Assembly (NCBI GenBank): GCA_012861695.1
Contig: JAAOOA010000629.1
Span: 130,001-194,000, forward strand
DNA: 64,000 nt
Origin: Trematomus loennbergii
Lineage: Eukaryota; Chordata; Actinopteri; Perciformes; Nototheniidae
Reading direction: 5' to 3'
Part shown: piece by piece, positions 38,171-49,913 of the stretch
How the letters are laid out: every line of letters begins with the position of its first letter
How positions within the stretch are numbered: the first letter of the stretch is position 1
Notes under the pieces: model-generated
The model's input: only the letters and a program-made list of their open reading frames with translations
What the model was told of the DNA's origin: nothing
The model's database searches: none
Program-made: the position numbers and the translations under genes

Positions 38171-38594
38171 GCTGTAATAGTTCGTTTAGAAATCCTAGAA
38201 ACACTTTTACGGCAGCTCTCATTTACGGTAACTCCTTCTGACGTCATAGCTACCCACGTATGTGAAAACACTGATCAACGGTACCTTCATTTAATATTCA
38301 TCAGTAATAATATCTCGACGTCTATAGATGTAATGTTAAAGTCAGTAGGTTTTGGTGTGCAACATTCCGTGTCATTTTTACTTCACATTCAGAAAACGTA
38401 ATATTAGCCACATGCTTGTCAATACTAACCGGATATGAAGGATTTTCAGAATAAAAGCTTGGCATTGAGATTTTATGAGAACTTCCGGGTTTTTCACAAT
38501 AAAACAGCTTTTAAACTGACGGTATGTTTTAGACTAAATAATGCTATTAAAATTGATTTTAATTTCTAACATTTTGCATTTCAGACTTCTGGAA

Positions 38595-38770
38595 TATATT
38601 GCGATATGAACAGGGTTGGGAGGGTTACTTTGTAAATGTAATCAGTTACTGATTACTGAATACATGGCTCTGAAAGTAATCCGAATACAGTTACAGTTAC
38701 GTGTCTTAAAAAAGTAACGTAATCAGATTACTTTTAGATTACTTTTGGATTACTTTCTTTATCCATCACA
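38595..38770. mobile_element. Dispersed fish repeat (gttgggagggttac type)
   Basis: gggttgggagggttactttg followed by repeated aatcagattacttt words is a known style of non-autonomous DNA-element end in fish; the class is uncertain. Confidence 0.45.
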
Positions 38771-38865
38771 GATGAGAAAATAATAAAACAAATACAAAGA
38801 GGAAACAATTTGATATGTCTACCATTTATTTTAGGAGTATTCATATTTTTTCATCACTTAATACT

Positions 38866-39030
38866 TAATAAACTAAATAGGCCACCATTGGTAGCAGTTC
38901 TCATTATATACTTCTCAGTAACTGCTCCCCTTAAATTAAATGTATTCTGTAGATTTTGGGGATTCATTAATGCATTTATTGCCATCACCATGCTTTTTCA
39001 AGACTCTTTTAAATTCTATCATTTTATAAG
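38866..39030. repeat. Direct repeat; further copies at 39541-39720 and 32680-32768
   Basis: ctaaataggccaccattggt through gatttcggggattcat-like words recurs nearly unchanged at 39541-39720 and in shortened form at 32680-32768. The short open frame shared by two copies is not convincing as a gene. Confidence 0.85.
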
Positions 39031-39540
39031 GACTTTTCAGATGTCTGAGTGTAATATCTGCATTTTCTATTTTGGTTTGATAAGGACACATCCTGGGGAT
39101 TGTGTTTACAAACATTGACCATACCGTTCACCAACCCCCACCCCCTACTGTATGTTGATTTTTGACTTTGTTTGCCTACATGTAAATGGGTGGCATTTAG
39201 TACCTACCCCCCTCTGAGTGAATACCTGCTTAGCTACTTGGCACTAAGTACAGATATGTCTACCCTTTCTTCTTAGAGTTAGCCAAGAGGCTATTTTTCA
39301 TCTGTAGTTAGTTAGATTTTAAAAGTCAATCTAAAACACATTTCATTTTAAACAATACATTTAAAACATGCAACATACACTGTAAACAACATCTGTAATC
39401 TCGGCAGTCAATTGCTGTGTTACCCACAGTCATTTACTTTGAATTTGTAATACAGTGTGATACTGTACCTTATGCTGCACTGTGGGAATATTATCCTTAG
39501 GCGGGAAACGTATGTAAGCTGGAGTCTGAAATAAGCTAAA

Positions 39541-39720
39541 AATATGTATTTCTTAATCAACTAAATAGGCCACCATTGGTAGCAGTTCTCATTATATACT
39601 TCTCAGTAACTGCTCCCCTTAAATTAAATGTATTCTGTAGATTTTGGGGATTCATTAATGCATTTATTGCCATCACCATGCTTTTTCAAGACTCTTTTAA
39701 ATTCTATCATTTTATAGGCC
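39541..39720. repeat. Direct repeat, second copy
   Basis: Matches 38866-39030 in the same orientation and continues about 15 bp further. Confidence 0.85.
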
Positions 39721-39954
39721 TATTTAAGTTTCACTTTTCTGAAAATAACAAAGCAGGGTTGAGGAAATATTCCCAACTGCATCTTCAAAAGTAATCCAAA
39801 TAGCTACATCAGCATCTAGCAAATGAAAAGCTTTCTTTGTAGACACACAGATCAACTGTAGTGGCACAGTGGCAAATCCCTGCTGTGACTATTTGGACGT
39901 TTTAGGAATATTTTCCTATATCTGTTGACTTCACATCTTGTACACATTTAATTA

Positions 39955-40085
39955 GGAGCAAAAACACACACTTCAAGTCAGATCATCACCCTTAGCTATT
40001 TTAATTACCTCTCAAACAACCTAAACTAGTTATAAATGTTTATTTTTACTGTCGGCCGGTTCAGCTGCTGCATGAGACAGACACT
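39955..40085. mobile_element. Internal fragment of the Harbinger-like MITE
   Basis: caaaaacacacacttcaagt through the gctgctgcatgagacag word matches 31953-32090, without the MITE ends. Confidence 0.8.
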
Positions 40086-40174
40086 GAAAAGTATTATCAT
40101 CTGAAATTAATCATTATGTTATTAGTATTAAATATAAGTATTTTTACAGCTTGTAATTTTTTACCAAGTGTTTT

Positions 40175-40590
40175 TATTGCTCTTGGGGCATTAAAAACAA
40201 GATTTTAACTTTAGTTTTTTATATAATATCTGCATTTTCTCTTGTGAAAAACTAAGTCTTAGTTTGGCCATAGTTATTTAATATATAAAGACTATATATT
40301 ATTGAATTACAAGATTAGATATACTTTATTTGATCTAAAATATTGATGTGTTCAAATGCTCTTCTAAACAAAACTGAAAGTCCATGAAAAGTTGTCTTCC
40401 TGTTTTTGTGAAGGAAGCGCCATCTCCTGGTTAAATCCTGAAATTGAAAATCTGGCAACGCCCTCTTGGAAAATAGTGGGAGGGCTTAACATTCCCAGAT
40501 CCTGGTCTTTGGCAGGTCTTAGGCATGTAACTGGCAGGTAGTAGGCAGGAAGCAGTAAGCTGGAGTCTGAAATAAGATCCTCCATCTGTA
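40175..40590. repeat. Outer inverted arm, partner at 30270-30545
   Basis: Reverse complement of 30270-30545 with additional bases in the middle. Confidence 0.85.
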
Positions 40591-40651
40591 CATGCAGAAA
40601 AACCTTCATAACACACAAGGGGACGGGTAAAGCATGACATGGGAGCTTTAA

Positions 40652-40907
40652 GTTTTTAACAAAAATAGCGGATTTACAAGAATCCAAAAAATAACAAAAG
40701 ACACAAAGTCAAAATACAAAAGCAACAGGATCACAAGTCAAATGTCCTAAAAAAGCCTTCTAAAAGAGCCCAAGCCGTGGGCCCTGGGCTTGGGCTTGGG
40801 CTTGAGCCCAGGGCCCAGGCCCAGGCTCAGGGCCCAGGGCTTGGGCCTCAGAAAACTTCCCCCAAGCCTTCAAGCCTCCAAGCCTAAAAAAACCCCCTCT
40901 CTCTTCA
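40652..40907 (-). mobile_element. 3' LTR, U3 side, of the LTR retroelement
   Basis: It matches 45118-45350 of the 5' LTR from the TTAA site to the CTCTTCA end. It includes the gggctt/cccagg hexamer tract (about 40769-40852). It completes the LTR begun at 28512-29552. Confidence 0.8.
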
Positions 40908-43900
40908 CACATCATCTTCTATAGTCTCTCCCCTCCTCCCTCTCTGCATCAGGTGGTTTCCCCTTTTCTATCTTTGAGGGAGAAGGAGGTCACATATGTT
41001 CAACTTTTACTTAATGAACAATTAAAAATGTAAAGTTAAAATAAAACAAATAAAGACTTATAGTAATAATATGCAAATAAGCAAACTTTATACTTTAAAT
41101 TATTAACAGAGACTTCATTTATTAACAGAGACAATAAGGACAGCTTGTCTCTACGATTCGCTGGCCCAGGAAGTTGGTTCAAGTCCTTTGCGTAGGCCGC
41201 CTGCATCCTGTGCTTCATTGTCTTCATACCCGCTGTAACCGCTCTCAAGATGTTAAAAATAAATCTAGATACTCTGCACTTTTAACGGCACAATGTCGGC
41301 AGGTCAGGTCCACAGCATTTCTGGGGCCTTCTCTCATCTGTGGCCCGTCTGGTCAGATGCTGTAAAAGATTAGTTTGGTGGCACAGAAGTCCTAGACTTC
41401 TTAGCCGGAGGAGGACAGGTAGACCCTTCCCCAAGCTCCCTAGGACTAATGTCAAAATAATCTTCTAAATGTTCTGTAACATACCAGCGAGGTGGTTCCC
41501 TGTTATCCCCGCGGAGTCTCAGTGAGAGACCCGTCCTAGATGCTGGCAACAAATGATCAGATAAATCTTCTCTCTGATATGCGTCCATCACCAACCAACC
41601 ATCAACAGAACGTCTATAAAGGGACTGAAACATTGCAATAGTAAATATCACACATTTTCTTAAAATATTGTTACATCTACTTGGTTTTAAATTCATTTCT
41701 ACCAACCAGGAGTTGGATAAACACCAGATACAAAAGGAGTTGGTCAAATCTCCAAAGTGAGCAAACCTATTCTAATGACTTTTAGCAGTTAAAACTTCTA
41801 ACATGATTCTACTTATTGAACTGCTCCCTGATAGGAAGAAACTAATAACACAACTGAACTCTTCTTTCTGCTAAAATGGATAATCAATAAACAACTCAGC
41901 GTTGGCCGATTGATAAGGCCATTTTGCAGTTTATAATAAGTAAATGGGGCTAAGCTAAGATCAAAGTCACAAATCCCCCATTCTTTAACGACTTTGGGGT
42001 AATCAAAACTAAATAAAAGTCAAATAATTCCAATCAGGATCTCTTGTATTGACTGGGATGAAGCATTCTCAGAGGTAAAGTTCGTCTCTCCATTACACTG
42101 TCACTGTCTCAGGTCCAGAGAGTAGTGAGAGTATGTAAAGGCGGGGGTGCTGATCTCTATCTCGGAGCTGCATGTCAAACCACATCAACATCCGGTGCTT
42201 AGCCTGCAGCAAGGAGGAGAGGCAAAAGAGGAGAAATCTCCCTCTCAGCAGTTTTGAACATTTTCTTTATAATTGTTTTCTTAAGCAGCTTTTATGGATA
42301 AAGGTTTTTAGCAAAGTTGGGAGAGGAGAAATGTTGATCTACCGAAGCCAACCTCTCCATTTCCCCTGAACAACAGGACTCTCCCTCCCTAAATGTCTTC
42401 CTTTGTTTAACTCCCTTGTTTTGTTAACCCATGACCCAAAAAGAAACATACATTTTAAGATTAGCCTTAGCAGTTTAAGGGCCAGCCAAATCATCTTAAA
42501 GGTGAATTTGATCAGGAACAAAAAATGTTGTGATGTACAGTAGTGCTTGTTGAAGCAGTCCAAATCTGAACAAAACACCTAAAACTATCGCCACAGCTAG
42601 AATAATAAGAAAAGCCAAAAGTCCCCACTTAGCTTTATTGAAAGCATAGAACATTTTTAGCCGTAAATCATTCACAAATGTCTTCTTATTTGACCAAAAA
42701 CAGAATGCATTGGATCCTATATTGAACTAGACAGACACAAAGCTCTGCTCTGAACAGAAAAAGTCCCAGATGGGACTCGCAGGTCCTTCATTTCTCCCCA
42801 TCCCATGTGCAATGACAGCTAGATATGCTGCCTTATCCTGAGGTGGCCAAGTGCCAACTACCAGCCTCGGCTGATGCTCCAAAGAGCAGTCTCTGCACAG
42901 TACACTTGCCTCCCTCTCTTTCCGAGACCAGGCAATCCTGTGTGTGGAGGATTCAAAGACGGCCCATTAGGGAGCCGTGCCGGCTTCTCATGGTTTGGGC
43001 CGTGCCATCTTACCATGGCAGTAACAACTCTACCAATTACACATTCACCGAGCATAAGGTCCCCACTCCAAAGGCTCCAGTCTCTCTTCACGAAGGTATC
43101 CTTGCTTGGCCATATTGGCACCCAGTAGGGCTTTCCCCACTAGATGAGATCACAAACCCCGTCCCTGGACCAGGGTTACCAGCCCCCCGAATGTATTCGC
43201 TAGTGCAGTCTGTGGCAGGGCCATTATTTGTCTTTCTTATCTGTGTGCAGTGTACTTAGGCAAAATGTGTCAAGCTCAACAGTATTATTTGTATTTACCT
43301 GCACTACGGTGTCTTCTCCCTCAGTTTTAATAATAATAATAATACATTTAATTTCTAAGCGCTTTTTCAGCAACACCATTAGTTTCAGGTTTATAAGAGA
43401 CGGACTAGATTTGTGTGACACCGCGTGATTCTAACAAATCTTGAACATCAAAGTTCTTAAAATGTTTTCTATTCTTAATGATTCAATATCTGGAAATTGA
43501 ATTAACAGTTCTGCCAATCTTGTAGAAAAAGTCTTCCCTGTTGCAACTCTCAGGGGATAAACTCTCTTAGCACTTGAGCCATTGTCTGCACAAATAAGGA
43601 AGTACTTATTTCTTAAAATAGTTCTAGTTGACAGGGGCCCGCCACACCAGCACTGAAGTGTCTATTGGGTGTGTGTGATATAATGTGACACGGGTGAGTT
43701 TCCATCTTTCGAATACTCCTGAACGCGCACACTCGAGACAACTTTTCCTAAAGTTTATCACTGTCTCCCTTGCCTCAGGTATATCAATCCTTTGGCTTTT
43801 CATACCTTGACCACCCTATCTGCCCATACATGACCTATGGTCGGGCGGTGGAACTCACTCTCTCTCCTTCTCTCCATTCCCCAGGTATAATAAGACGCAA

Positions 43901-44390
43901 AGGCCCCAGGCTAGCTGGCCGCTCCCTTGCTAACTTATCAACCTCCCTGTTTCCTCTATCGGGTTTCCTAACCCTCACTTTCTCTCTAAGAAAACCTTGT
44001 TCCTTATCTCTTAGCTTGTATCCCTTTTTCAGTTCCCCCCTTCCTTCTCTGTTTCTGTATCACTCCAGTGACCGGATTCTAGGGTTTGATAGAGGTCTCT
44101 TACAGTATGTACAACTACGTTAGGAAAAGAGGTATTCTTTACCAGGCTACTTTCAGGTTCTTTTATTAGCTCGGTACATTTTGCTTCTGGTGCGTCAGCA
44201 CTTTAAAATCCCCCACGGGGTGCTTCACTCCCGCTTGCACTGTTTCTAAGGATCCTACTTAAGGGCGTCCCCCCTCTTTACCAATGCCAGACTTATTAAG
44301 GCAAAGCAGATCAAATCGAGCGACTTTTCAACACTTTTCACTTTCTACTCTTCGGACCTAAGGTTCTCTTTTAACTCTAAGAGGTCCGTA
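40908..44390 (-). pseudogene. Internal region of the LTR retroelement (deleted, degenerate)
   Basis: Only about 3.5 kb separates the LTRs on the genome side, too short for gag, pol and env. On the minus strand there are three modest frames: 42858-43121, 42339-42578 (one strongly hydrophobic segment) and 41370-41747. I recognise no protease, reverse transcriptase or integrase motif, so the class is set by the LTRs and primer site alone. A hydrophobic frame before the 3' LTR would fit an envelope-like remnant, but that is a guess. Confidence 0.5.
41370..41747 (-). CDS. Unrecognised 125-residue frame next to the 3' LTR
   Basis: An open minus-strand frame between the hydrophobic remnant and the 3' LTR. 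It ends in a basic PPPAKKSRTS stretch that could be a nuclear-localisation signal, and it has a WLVMDAYQ/REDLSDHL middle. I do not recognise the family. The position would suit an accessory gene of a complex retroelement, but nothing else supports expression. It may be the chance survivor of a longer reading frame. Confidence 0.3.
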   Translation of the reverse strand: MTNSFCIWCLSNSWLVEMNLKPSRCNNILRKCVIFTIAMFQSLYRRSVDGWLVMDAYQREDLSDHLLPASRTGLSLRLRGDNREPPRWYVTEHLEDYFDISPRELGEGSTCPPPAKKSRTSVPPN

Positions 44391-44401
44391 TTCGGGCGCC
44401 A
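44391..44401 (-). promoter_or_regulatory. Primer-binding site, lysine-tRNA type
   Basis: Directly next to the LTR end (..TTTTCA on the minus strand) the minus strand reads TGGCGCCCGAA, complementary to the 3' end of a tRNA-Lys. It is the landmark for start of minus-strand DNA synthesis. It fixes the orientation and the inner LTR border. Confidence 0.8.
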
Positions 44402-45350
44402 TGAAAAGGAATCGAACTTCGATACAACCAACGTTAATATCTAGGCCGTCTCCGATACCGAACTCCGGTGCTGTAAGGCTCCGGCGAACGGCCGTCCAAT
44501 CTTTTTAGGACTAAACCCCCAGAATCTACAAGCAAGATCACCGTAATCTGTTTAGGGGCGTTTACAGCGTGGCCTCTAACACCACGCTGCCCTCGTATCA
44601 CTTATTTCAGGCACTAAAGCCTCGGATGTCCGACCGCTAGGATAGCAAAACGGAGTGTATAGTGCAGTAGGTGTTGGTGGGCTGGTAGAACTCCAGAGCA
44701 GTATCTAAACTGCCCCTGGAGGAGAGACCCCGTGTCGTTGGGAGACCCTTGGTAATTAGGGCAGCTTCAGGACCCACAATCCCTAACCCCCAACTTTGAT
44801 CCCCTTATACCAATTAAAACAATGCAAAAGTAATATCAAACCCAGCCAGAGTTAAACATTAATATCACAGCAGTGACATCACCACATCAGCAGAGCATAT
44901 GTCATATTTCAACATCAATCAAAACCACATCAACCACAGTAACCAATGTGAAACTATAGTTTAACCTTAGCAGAGTTTCTATTCCCCTTAAACAATTTAG
45001 AATCCAAATCATCAAATAATGTCAGCCTTTTTCAAGGAAGGGTGTTCTTACATCACTCTAAGACCAAGCAGATACCTTCAGAGTCTAAATGTACAAAGTA
45101 CAAACCGGTTTTATTAAGGTTTTAACAAATAGCGGATTTACAAGAATCCAAAAAATAACAAAAGACACAAGGTCAAAGTACAAAAGCAAGTCAAATGTCC
45201 TAAAAAAGCCTTCTAAACGAGCCCAGGCCCAGGCCCAGGCCCAGGCCCAAGCCCAGGCCCAGGGCCCAGGGCCCAGGGCTTGGGCCTCAGAAAACTTCCC
45301 CCAGGCTCTCAAGCCTCAAACAGCCTCAAAACCCCCCCCCCCTCTCTTCA
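44402..45350 (-). mobile_element. 5' LTR of the LTR retroelement
   Basis: This 949-bp LTR begins TGAAAAGG and ends CTCTTCA on the + strand, giving TGAA/TTCA terminal inverses. In minus orientation it has U3 with a GGGCCT-type tract (45222-45292), AATAAA (complement of about 45110-45115) and an R/U5 portion ending at the primer site. The flanks of the two LTRs show no obvious target duplication, so the provirus ends may have been rearranged. Confidence 0.8.
45222..45292 (-). repeat. GGGCCT hexamer tract in the LTR U3 (G-quadruplex-prone)
   Basis: cccagg/cccaag units are repeated about eleven times. On the retroelement's coding strand this is G3-N3 repeated, a classic quadruplex-forming pattern. 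The counterpart in the other LTR (40769-40852) has a different unit order. Confidence 0.85.
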
Positions 45351-45639
45351 CCAGTGGCGTAATATAACAAAAAGTGTATCTCGAGCCGGTTTCTCAAACT
45401 TACCTACCCTACCTTTAAGTCAAATCTACTATACAATAGTAAGTAAAATGTACTTACAAAAACTGAGTGTGACAGTAAAGTTTACTTAAGTGCCTTTAGT
45501 AACAAACACTTATTAACTGTAAGTAGAAGCTACTTGAAATATACGTTGTTACATTTACTTAGGTTTTCTGAGTGCGTTTTCTTACCTCGATTTTCCTAAA
45601 TCTTACTCCCCGTTTTTCTCAGTGCAACCTCAAACTCAT

Positions 45640-47545
45640 TTTGTTGAATAGTGGCGGTTCCACGGGGTGGCACGGGGTGGCAGCTGCCACCTCAGAAAAA
45701 TGCCTTGCCACCCTGGTTGCCACCCCAGTTGGCAGCTTTGTTTTTGAAAGAAAAGTTGTGGCTCATCGGACATTTATGAGAGAAAATCCCTAATGTCCGA
45801 GTGCAAGTGAATGCAGCACAAGACGCGAGCCTTGTAACCCCTCCCTGGCGCGAGCGTGGAAATATGATTGGCGGCAATTTCATTTGAACGGGACGGCGCT
45901 AAACGAGAAGCATTTCGGATCCAAGTAGACCAGGGGTGTCAAACTCAAGGCCCGGGAGCCAAATCCGGCCCGGACTTCATTTTATGTGGCCCCACAAGAG
46001 CTTGCAAAGAATATAATATGTTTATTATACAGTTACATGATGATTTACAGAAGCACGTTGCCCATAAACGACATGTCCCACAATGCATCTCAATTTTTTT
46101 GTCAAAATATGCCTTTTTTCTTAGAATTAGCCTTTTTCTCATAAATAGATTTTTTCTTTCAAAATGTCACTTCTTTTTTTTGTTTTTCCAGAATGTGGCT
46201 TTTCTTTTAAAATCATATTGTGACATTCTTACTGAAGAGGCAATTATTTGCCCTAGACTTCTGCTTTCAGACGTATTTAATTATGAAGTTATAACCCTAT
46301 CCGATAATAATCCAATGCAGAGGCAATAATGTAATATAATACATTATTTTATATATATGATATATTTATATATGTATTTTTTATAGTCTTAAAGTCACAA
46401 CCGGCCCTTTGAGTGCAGCCATAATGCTGATGTGGCCCGCGATGAAATTGAGTTTGACACCCCTCAAGTAGACGGAAGGAATGAGGTGCGGTCTACAATG
46501 ACAGAGAAGAGCCTGTCAGTGTGGCTGTACTCAGCATGGAATCAAACACACTAAAGCTTTGGATCTTAATCAGTCTGTGAGGCGTTTTGCTGAACAAGAT
46601 AGTAATCGCCGCATTCAGCTGTTATAGTCAACTGGATGCTCTGCTCACGGATGACTCGATGAGCATAACAAACTGTTAAGATGATGACCTTACGTGTGTA
46701 TAACATTTTTCTTCTTTGTGGGGGTCTGCCCCCAAAAAACTGTTTCAAGTCCTGAGAAAGTCAAATAGACGGTGTGTAAAACTACACTGCCCAGCCAACA
46801 GAAAGTAACCACTTTGATTTAACTAGGCCAGTAGGTAAGGACTCTCCACTGGATAATAACTGCAGCGATGTATATGTTTGAGCTGAATACACGTTGTTTA
46901 ACTCTAACTGATGCAGTTAGTCACTTCTTTAATGTTTGTTCTTTCTGATGTAAAGTCCAGGTTGTAACTGTTTGCAGTAAAGTCGTGGGGCGCTGAACTG
47001 TTCCTTTGATTCTTTTGATACATGATATAATTACTTGTCTTTCAAATTTGAAGGAGGGTGAGCAAGCATCTTGAGGAACATTCATCATTAACTCCTCCAA
47101 AAAATATAGTTTATTTAATAATAACACTGAATGTGTGTATCATAACAGTGATTGACAGCTGATAGGAATAACATGATTGTTAATAGTATCATATTCATTC
47201 AGACAAACATCGATGAGACAGTTAATTAATGTACTTATTGCAGCAGTCTGCATAGATTTGGTACCCCTGCTGGTCTAAGAGTGAAACAAACTCATTCAGT
47301 TATTGTTCAGTTAAAATTCATTCAATGATGTCTGCCACCTTATATATTTATATGTAAGGCTTTACTGATGTGCCACAATAATGTCACCTAATGTTATTGA
47401 GTTAAAATATAATATTGTGGCTTTCCAAGTTAACATTAATTGATATGACTGAGATTAAATCAGCATATACTTCTGGATGCCACCCCTGAAATTCTCCTGC
47501 CACCCTCTTGCCACACCTTGAATATTTTTCTAGATCCGCCCCTGA
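45640..47545. mobile_element. Old hAT-like element, split by a younger hAT MITE
   Basis: The left end has gtggcggttccacggggtgg. The right end (about 47540) has the inverse-type word ccgcccctg. The right 400 bp are the inverted partner of 22361-22770. Ends and ggtggca words suggest hAT, but the flanking duplication is not clear (only gaata shared). No transposase frame was found. Confidence 0.55.
45931..46465. mobile_element. hAT-type MITE with 8-bp duplication aagtagac
   Basis: caggggtgtcaaactcaagg at the left and aattgagtttgacacccct at the right are terminal inverse repeats. aagtagac flanks both sides (45923-45930 and 46466-46473). The 8-bp duplication and the ggcccg-rich ends are the hallmark of non-autonomous hAT elements. 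Removing it rejoins the older element's sequence. Confidence 0.92.
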
Positions 47546-47770
47546 ATACATGTGATGTAGTAGTATTATAAAACGATATACTCCAGTAAAGTAATTCAAA
47601 CCTGTACTTACAGTACTTGAGTATATGTACTTTATTACTTCCCACCACTGGTTTATAGAGAGCTGGAGTTAATGATCTGATTATCACTCGGAAGTATTAA
47701 TAGTATAAATGATTAATTATTCAAATATGCTAATATCAATGAAGGACACGACTCTCTTGTTTCTCTCCAG

Positions 47771-48057
47771 AGCCTGGTGTTAGGCTGGTGGGAGGAGAGA
47801 GTCGCTGTGCAGGAACCTGGAGGTGGAACATGAGGGAGAATGGAGACAAGTGGAGGGACTCTCCCTGGACCCTGAAGGCAGCAGGAGTCGCCTGCAGAGA
47901 GCTCGACTGTGGCTCTATTGTTTCTGTGGGAGAGAGAGAGGAGTCCTCAGAGAGAGATGTGTGGATGATCAGTCTGACTGTGTTCAGTCTGGATCTGCTC
48001 TGAGGGAGTGTACAACATCAGGTTCCTCTAAAGACATCCTGAATCTCACCTGCTCAG
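47771..48057 (+). pseudogene. SRCR domain exon B0 (frameshifted)
   Basis: The exon runs from a ctctccag acceptor to a gtaaac donor, entering in phase 1 as VRLVGGESRCAG. Compared with B3, one base is lost after GCAGGA (about 47811) and one gained before WTLKAAGVACRELDCGS, so a 16-17 residue stretch is read in the wrong frame. A further base is lost at about 47969 (atcagtctgac), which leads to a stop at 48001-48003. The correct DCVQSGSALREC reading continues in another frame. Length is 287 bp, one short of a multiple of three. It is the first SRCR exon after exon 2. Confidence 0.75.
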
Positions 48058-48383
48058 GTAAACCCATCCGTGACATCATCAGTGACATCATCGATGACAT
48101 TTTCATTTATTGTTTCCATTTTCTTGTTTTTACAATAAAAAAAGACACAAACCCAAATAACAAATGATGAACAGTGTATGAAGCAGCCGGGCGTAGTGGG
48201 TGGCTACTGGGTCTATAGGCCCACCCACTCATTCATCAACAATGACTGAGAGAAAATATAGTTTACCGGATTTTTATTTTTGATTATCAAAATGAATAAT
48301 TAAATAATAGCAAAAATAAGTTTCCCTTTAAAACATTCATACAATTAGAAGCAACATTTATTGAAGTAATCAGGCTTCTGTTG

Positions 48384-48462
48384 TGTGAGATGTGCTATCC
48401 AATCACAACAGGCCAACGTAAAATGTAAAATGGCCTGTTGTGATTGGCCTACATATCTCACA
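48384..48462. repeat. Palindromic hairpin, also at 52049-52127
   Basis: Two 32-bp arms (48384-48415 and 48431-48462) pair with a few mismatches. 17 bp around tggcctgttgtgattgg pair perfectly. This looks like a small foldback MITE. It is followed by three telomere-like ccctaa units (48473-48490). Confidence 0.75.
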
Positions 48463-49143
48463 GTGGAATAGTCTAACCCTAACCCTAACCCAGAGCCATC
48501 ATCCTCACAGCAGGGGCCGTCTCACTCCAGATTCTGCCTCTCTGTGCTTTCTGTGTCTCTAAACTGTATCAATGTAATGTGAACCAAAAGAAATGAACAA
48601 GCAGTGTTACATTTCATTTCACTCCTTGCAGCCTGGAGCACGGCTGATATGAAGAGTCATGAAACCCACCGGGTTATTTGGAGCCTCCACCTCTAGAATG
48701 ATACAATTCACCATTTAATGGAAAACACGAGATCAATAAACAAACAGCTGCTTGAATTCAATGATGACGCCATATTAAGAACAAGGTGTTTACAAACATC
48801 AATCAGATAACACATGTGAAACACACATGTGAGAGTAAAGAATGAAACCTTTTGAAAGTGTCTGTGTGAGAGCAGAGGTGGAGCTGAGCAGAAGGAGCAG
48901 AGGATCTGCAGAGGAGGATGCTTTGTTGAAGACACAGGGAAAGGGTTCACTAAAGGAGACCACTTGCTAGAGGGTATCAGATGTAGATGTGAGGGTACCT
49001 GCAGTCTGTGTTCTTATCAACATGTGTTCTGTTGTTCATCATCAACTCATGTTGGAACTGAGTCCAGTTTGAATCTCTGAAATATAGTTTCATCTCTTTG
49101 ATGGTGTGTCTTTGACCTCTGTTTGATCTTCTGTCCTCTGCAG

Positions 49144-49464
49144 ACTCTGTCAGGCTGCTGGGGGGGACTGGTCTGTGCTCAGGCAGACTGGAGGTAAACT
49201 CTGACCCGTCTAACCCGTCTAACCCGTCCTGGTCCTCAGTGTGTGAGGCTGACTTTGACCAGCAGGATGCTCAGGTGGTCTGCCGGCAGCTGGGCTGTGG
49301 GGCTCCTTCAGTCCTCCAGGGGGCGCTCTATGGAGAAGGGGAGGCTCCAATGTGGACCAAAGAGTTCCAGTGTGGAGGCCATGAGTCTGCTCTCCTGGAC
49401 TGTAGCTCAGCCTCAGAGAGAAACACCTGCTCACCTGGCAGAGCTGTTAGCCTCACCTGCTCAG
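49144..49464 (+). CDS. SRCR domain exon A1 (group B, eight cysteines)
   Basis: The phase 1-1 exon of 321 bp (107 codons) lies between a ctctgcag acceptor and a gtagag donor. It reads DSVRLLGGTGLCSGRLEVN to VSLTCSG with no stop. Eight cysteines are visible (GLC, SVC, VVC, LGC, FQC, LDC, NTC, LTC), the full group B set. The WSSVCEADFDQQDAQVVCRQ core is characteristic. Group B SRCR domains are normally encoded by one exon, as here. They bind proteins or microbial polyanions at the cell surface; the ligand here is unknown. A three-residue SNP motif is tandemly repeated near residues 22-28. Confidence 0.88.
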
Positions 49465-49548
49465 GTAGAGAGGAGCTGTGATTGGTTCATTCTGTTCTCA
49501 TCAAACTCACTTTATTCTCTCTCTGATCTCTCTCTTGTTTCTCTTCAG

Positions 49549-49827
49549 AGCCACTCAGACTGGTGGGAGGAGAGAGTCGCTGTGCAGGAGACCTGGAGGT
49601 GGAACAAGGAGAATGGAGACCACTGGAGGGCTATCTCTGGACCCTGAAGGATGCAGGAGTCGTCTGCAGAGAGCTCGACTGTGGCTCTGCTGTTTCTGTG
49701 GGAGGGAGAAGGGAGTCCTCAGAGAGACCTGTGTGGAAGATCAGTCCTGACTGTGTTCAGTCTGGATCTCTGAGGGAGTGTGCAGAATCATATTCCTCTC
49801 CCTACTTCCTGACTCTCACCTGCTCAG
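49549..49827 (+). CDS. SRCR domain exon B1 (six cysteines)
   Basis: This 279-bp, phase 1-1 exon follows A1 after an 84-bp intron. It reads EPLRLVGGESRCAGDLEVE, then WTLKDAGVVCRELDCGSAVS and ends FLTLTCSG, fully open. Cysteines C1, C3, C4, C5, C6 and C8 are present. The positions equivalent to C2 (SVC in A) and C7 (NTC in A) are absent. The domain is short (93 residues). Reading through the donor gives an open (SDII)n extension ending at TAA 49911-49913. Confidence 0.88.
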
Positions 49828-49835
49828 GTAAGCCC

Positions 49836-49910
49836 ATCAGTGACATCATCAGTGACATCATCAGTGACATCATCACTGACATCATCAGTGACATCATCAG
49901 TGACATCATC
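49836..49910 (+). repeat. 12-bp repeat at the B1 donor, copies after B0, B2 and B3
   Basis: agtgacatcatc is repeated six times starting eight bases into the intron. Related arrays follow the donors at 48058, 51700, 53493 and 56943 with different copy numbers. The one after B4 (61505) is degenerate. Confidence 0.9.
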
Positions 49911-49913
49911 TAA

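Noticed and set aside
43770..44123. A plus-strand gene in the LTR element
   Set aside because: It is opposite to the element's orientation, with low-complexity serine/leucine content. It is most likely a shadow of the degenerate leader region.
48473..48490. A true telomeric tract
   Set aside because: Only about three ccctaa units are present, embedded in intron sequence and copied at 52138. This is too short for a telomere.
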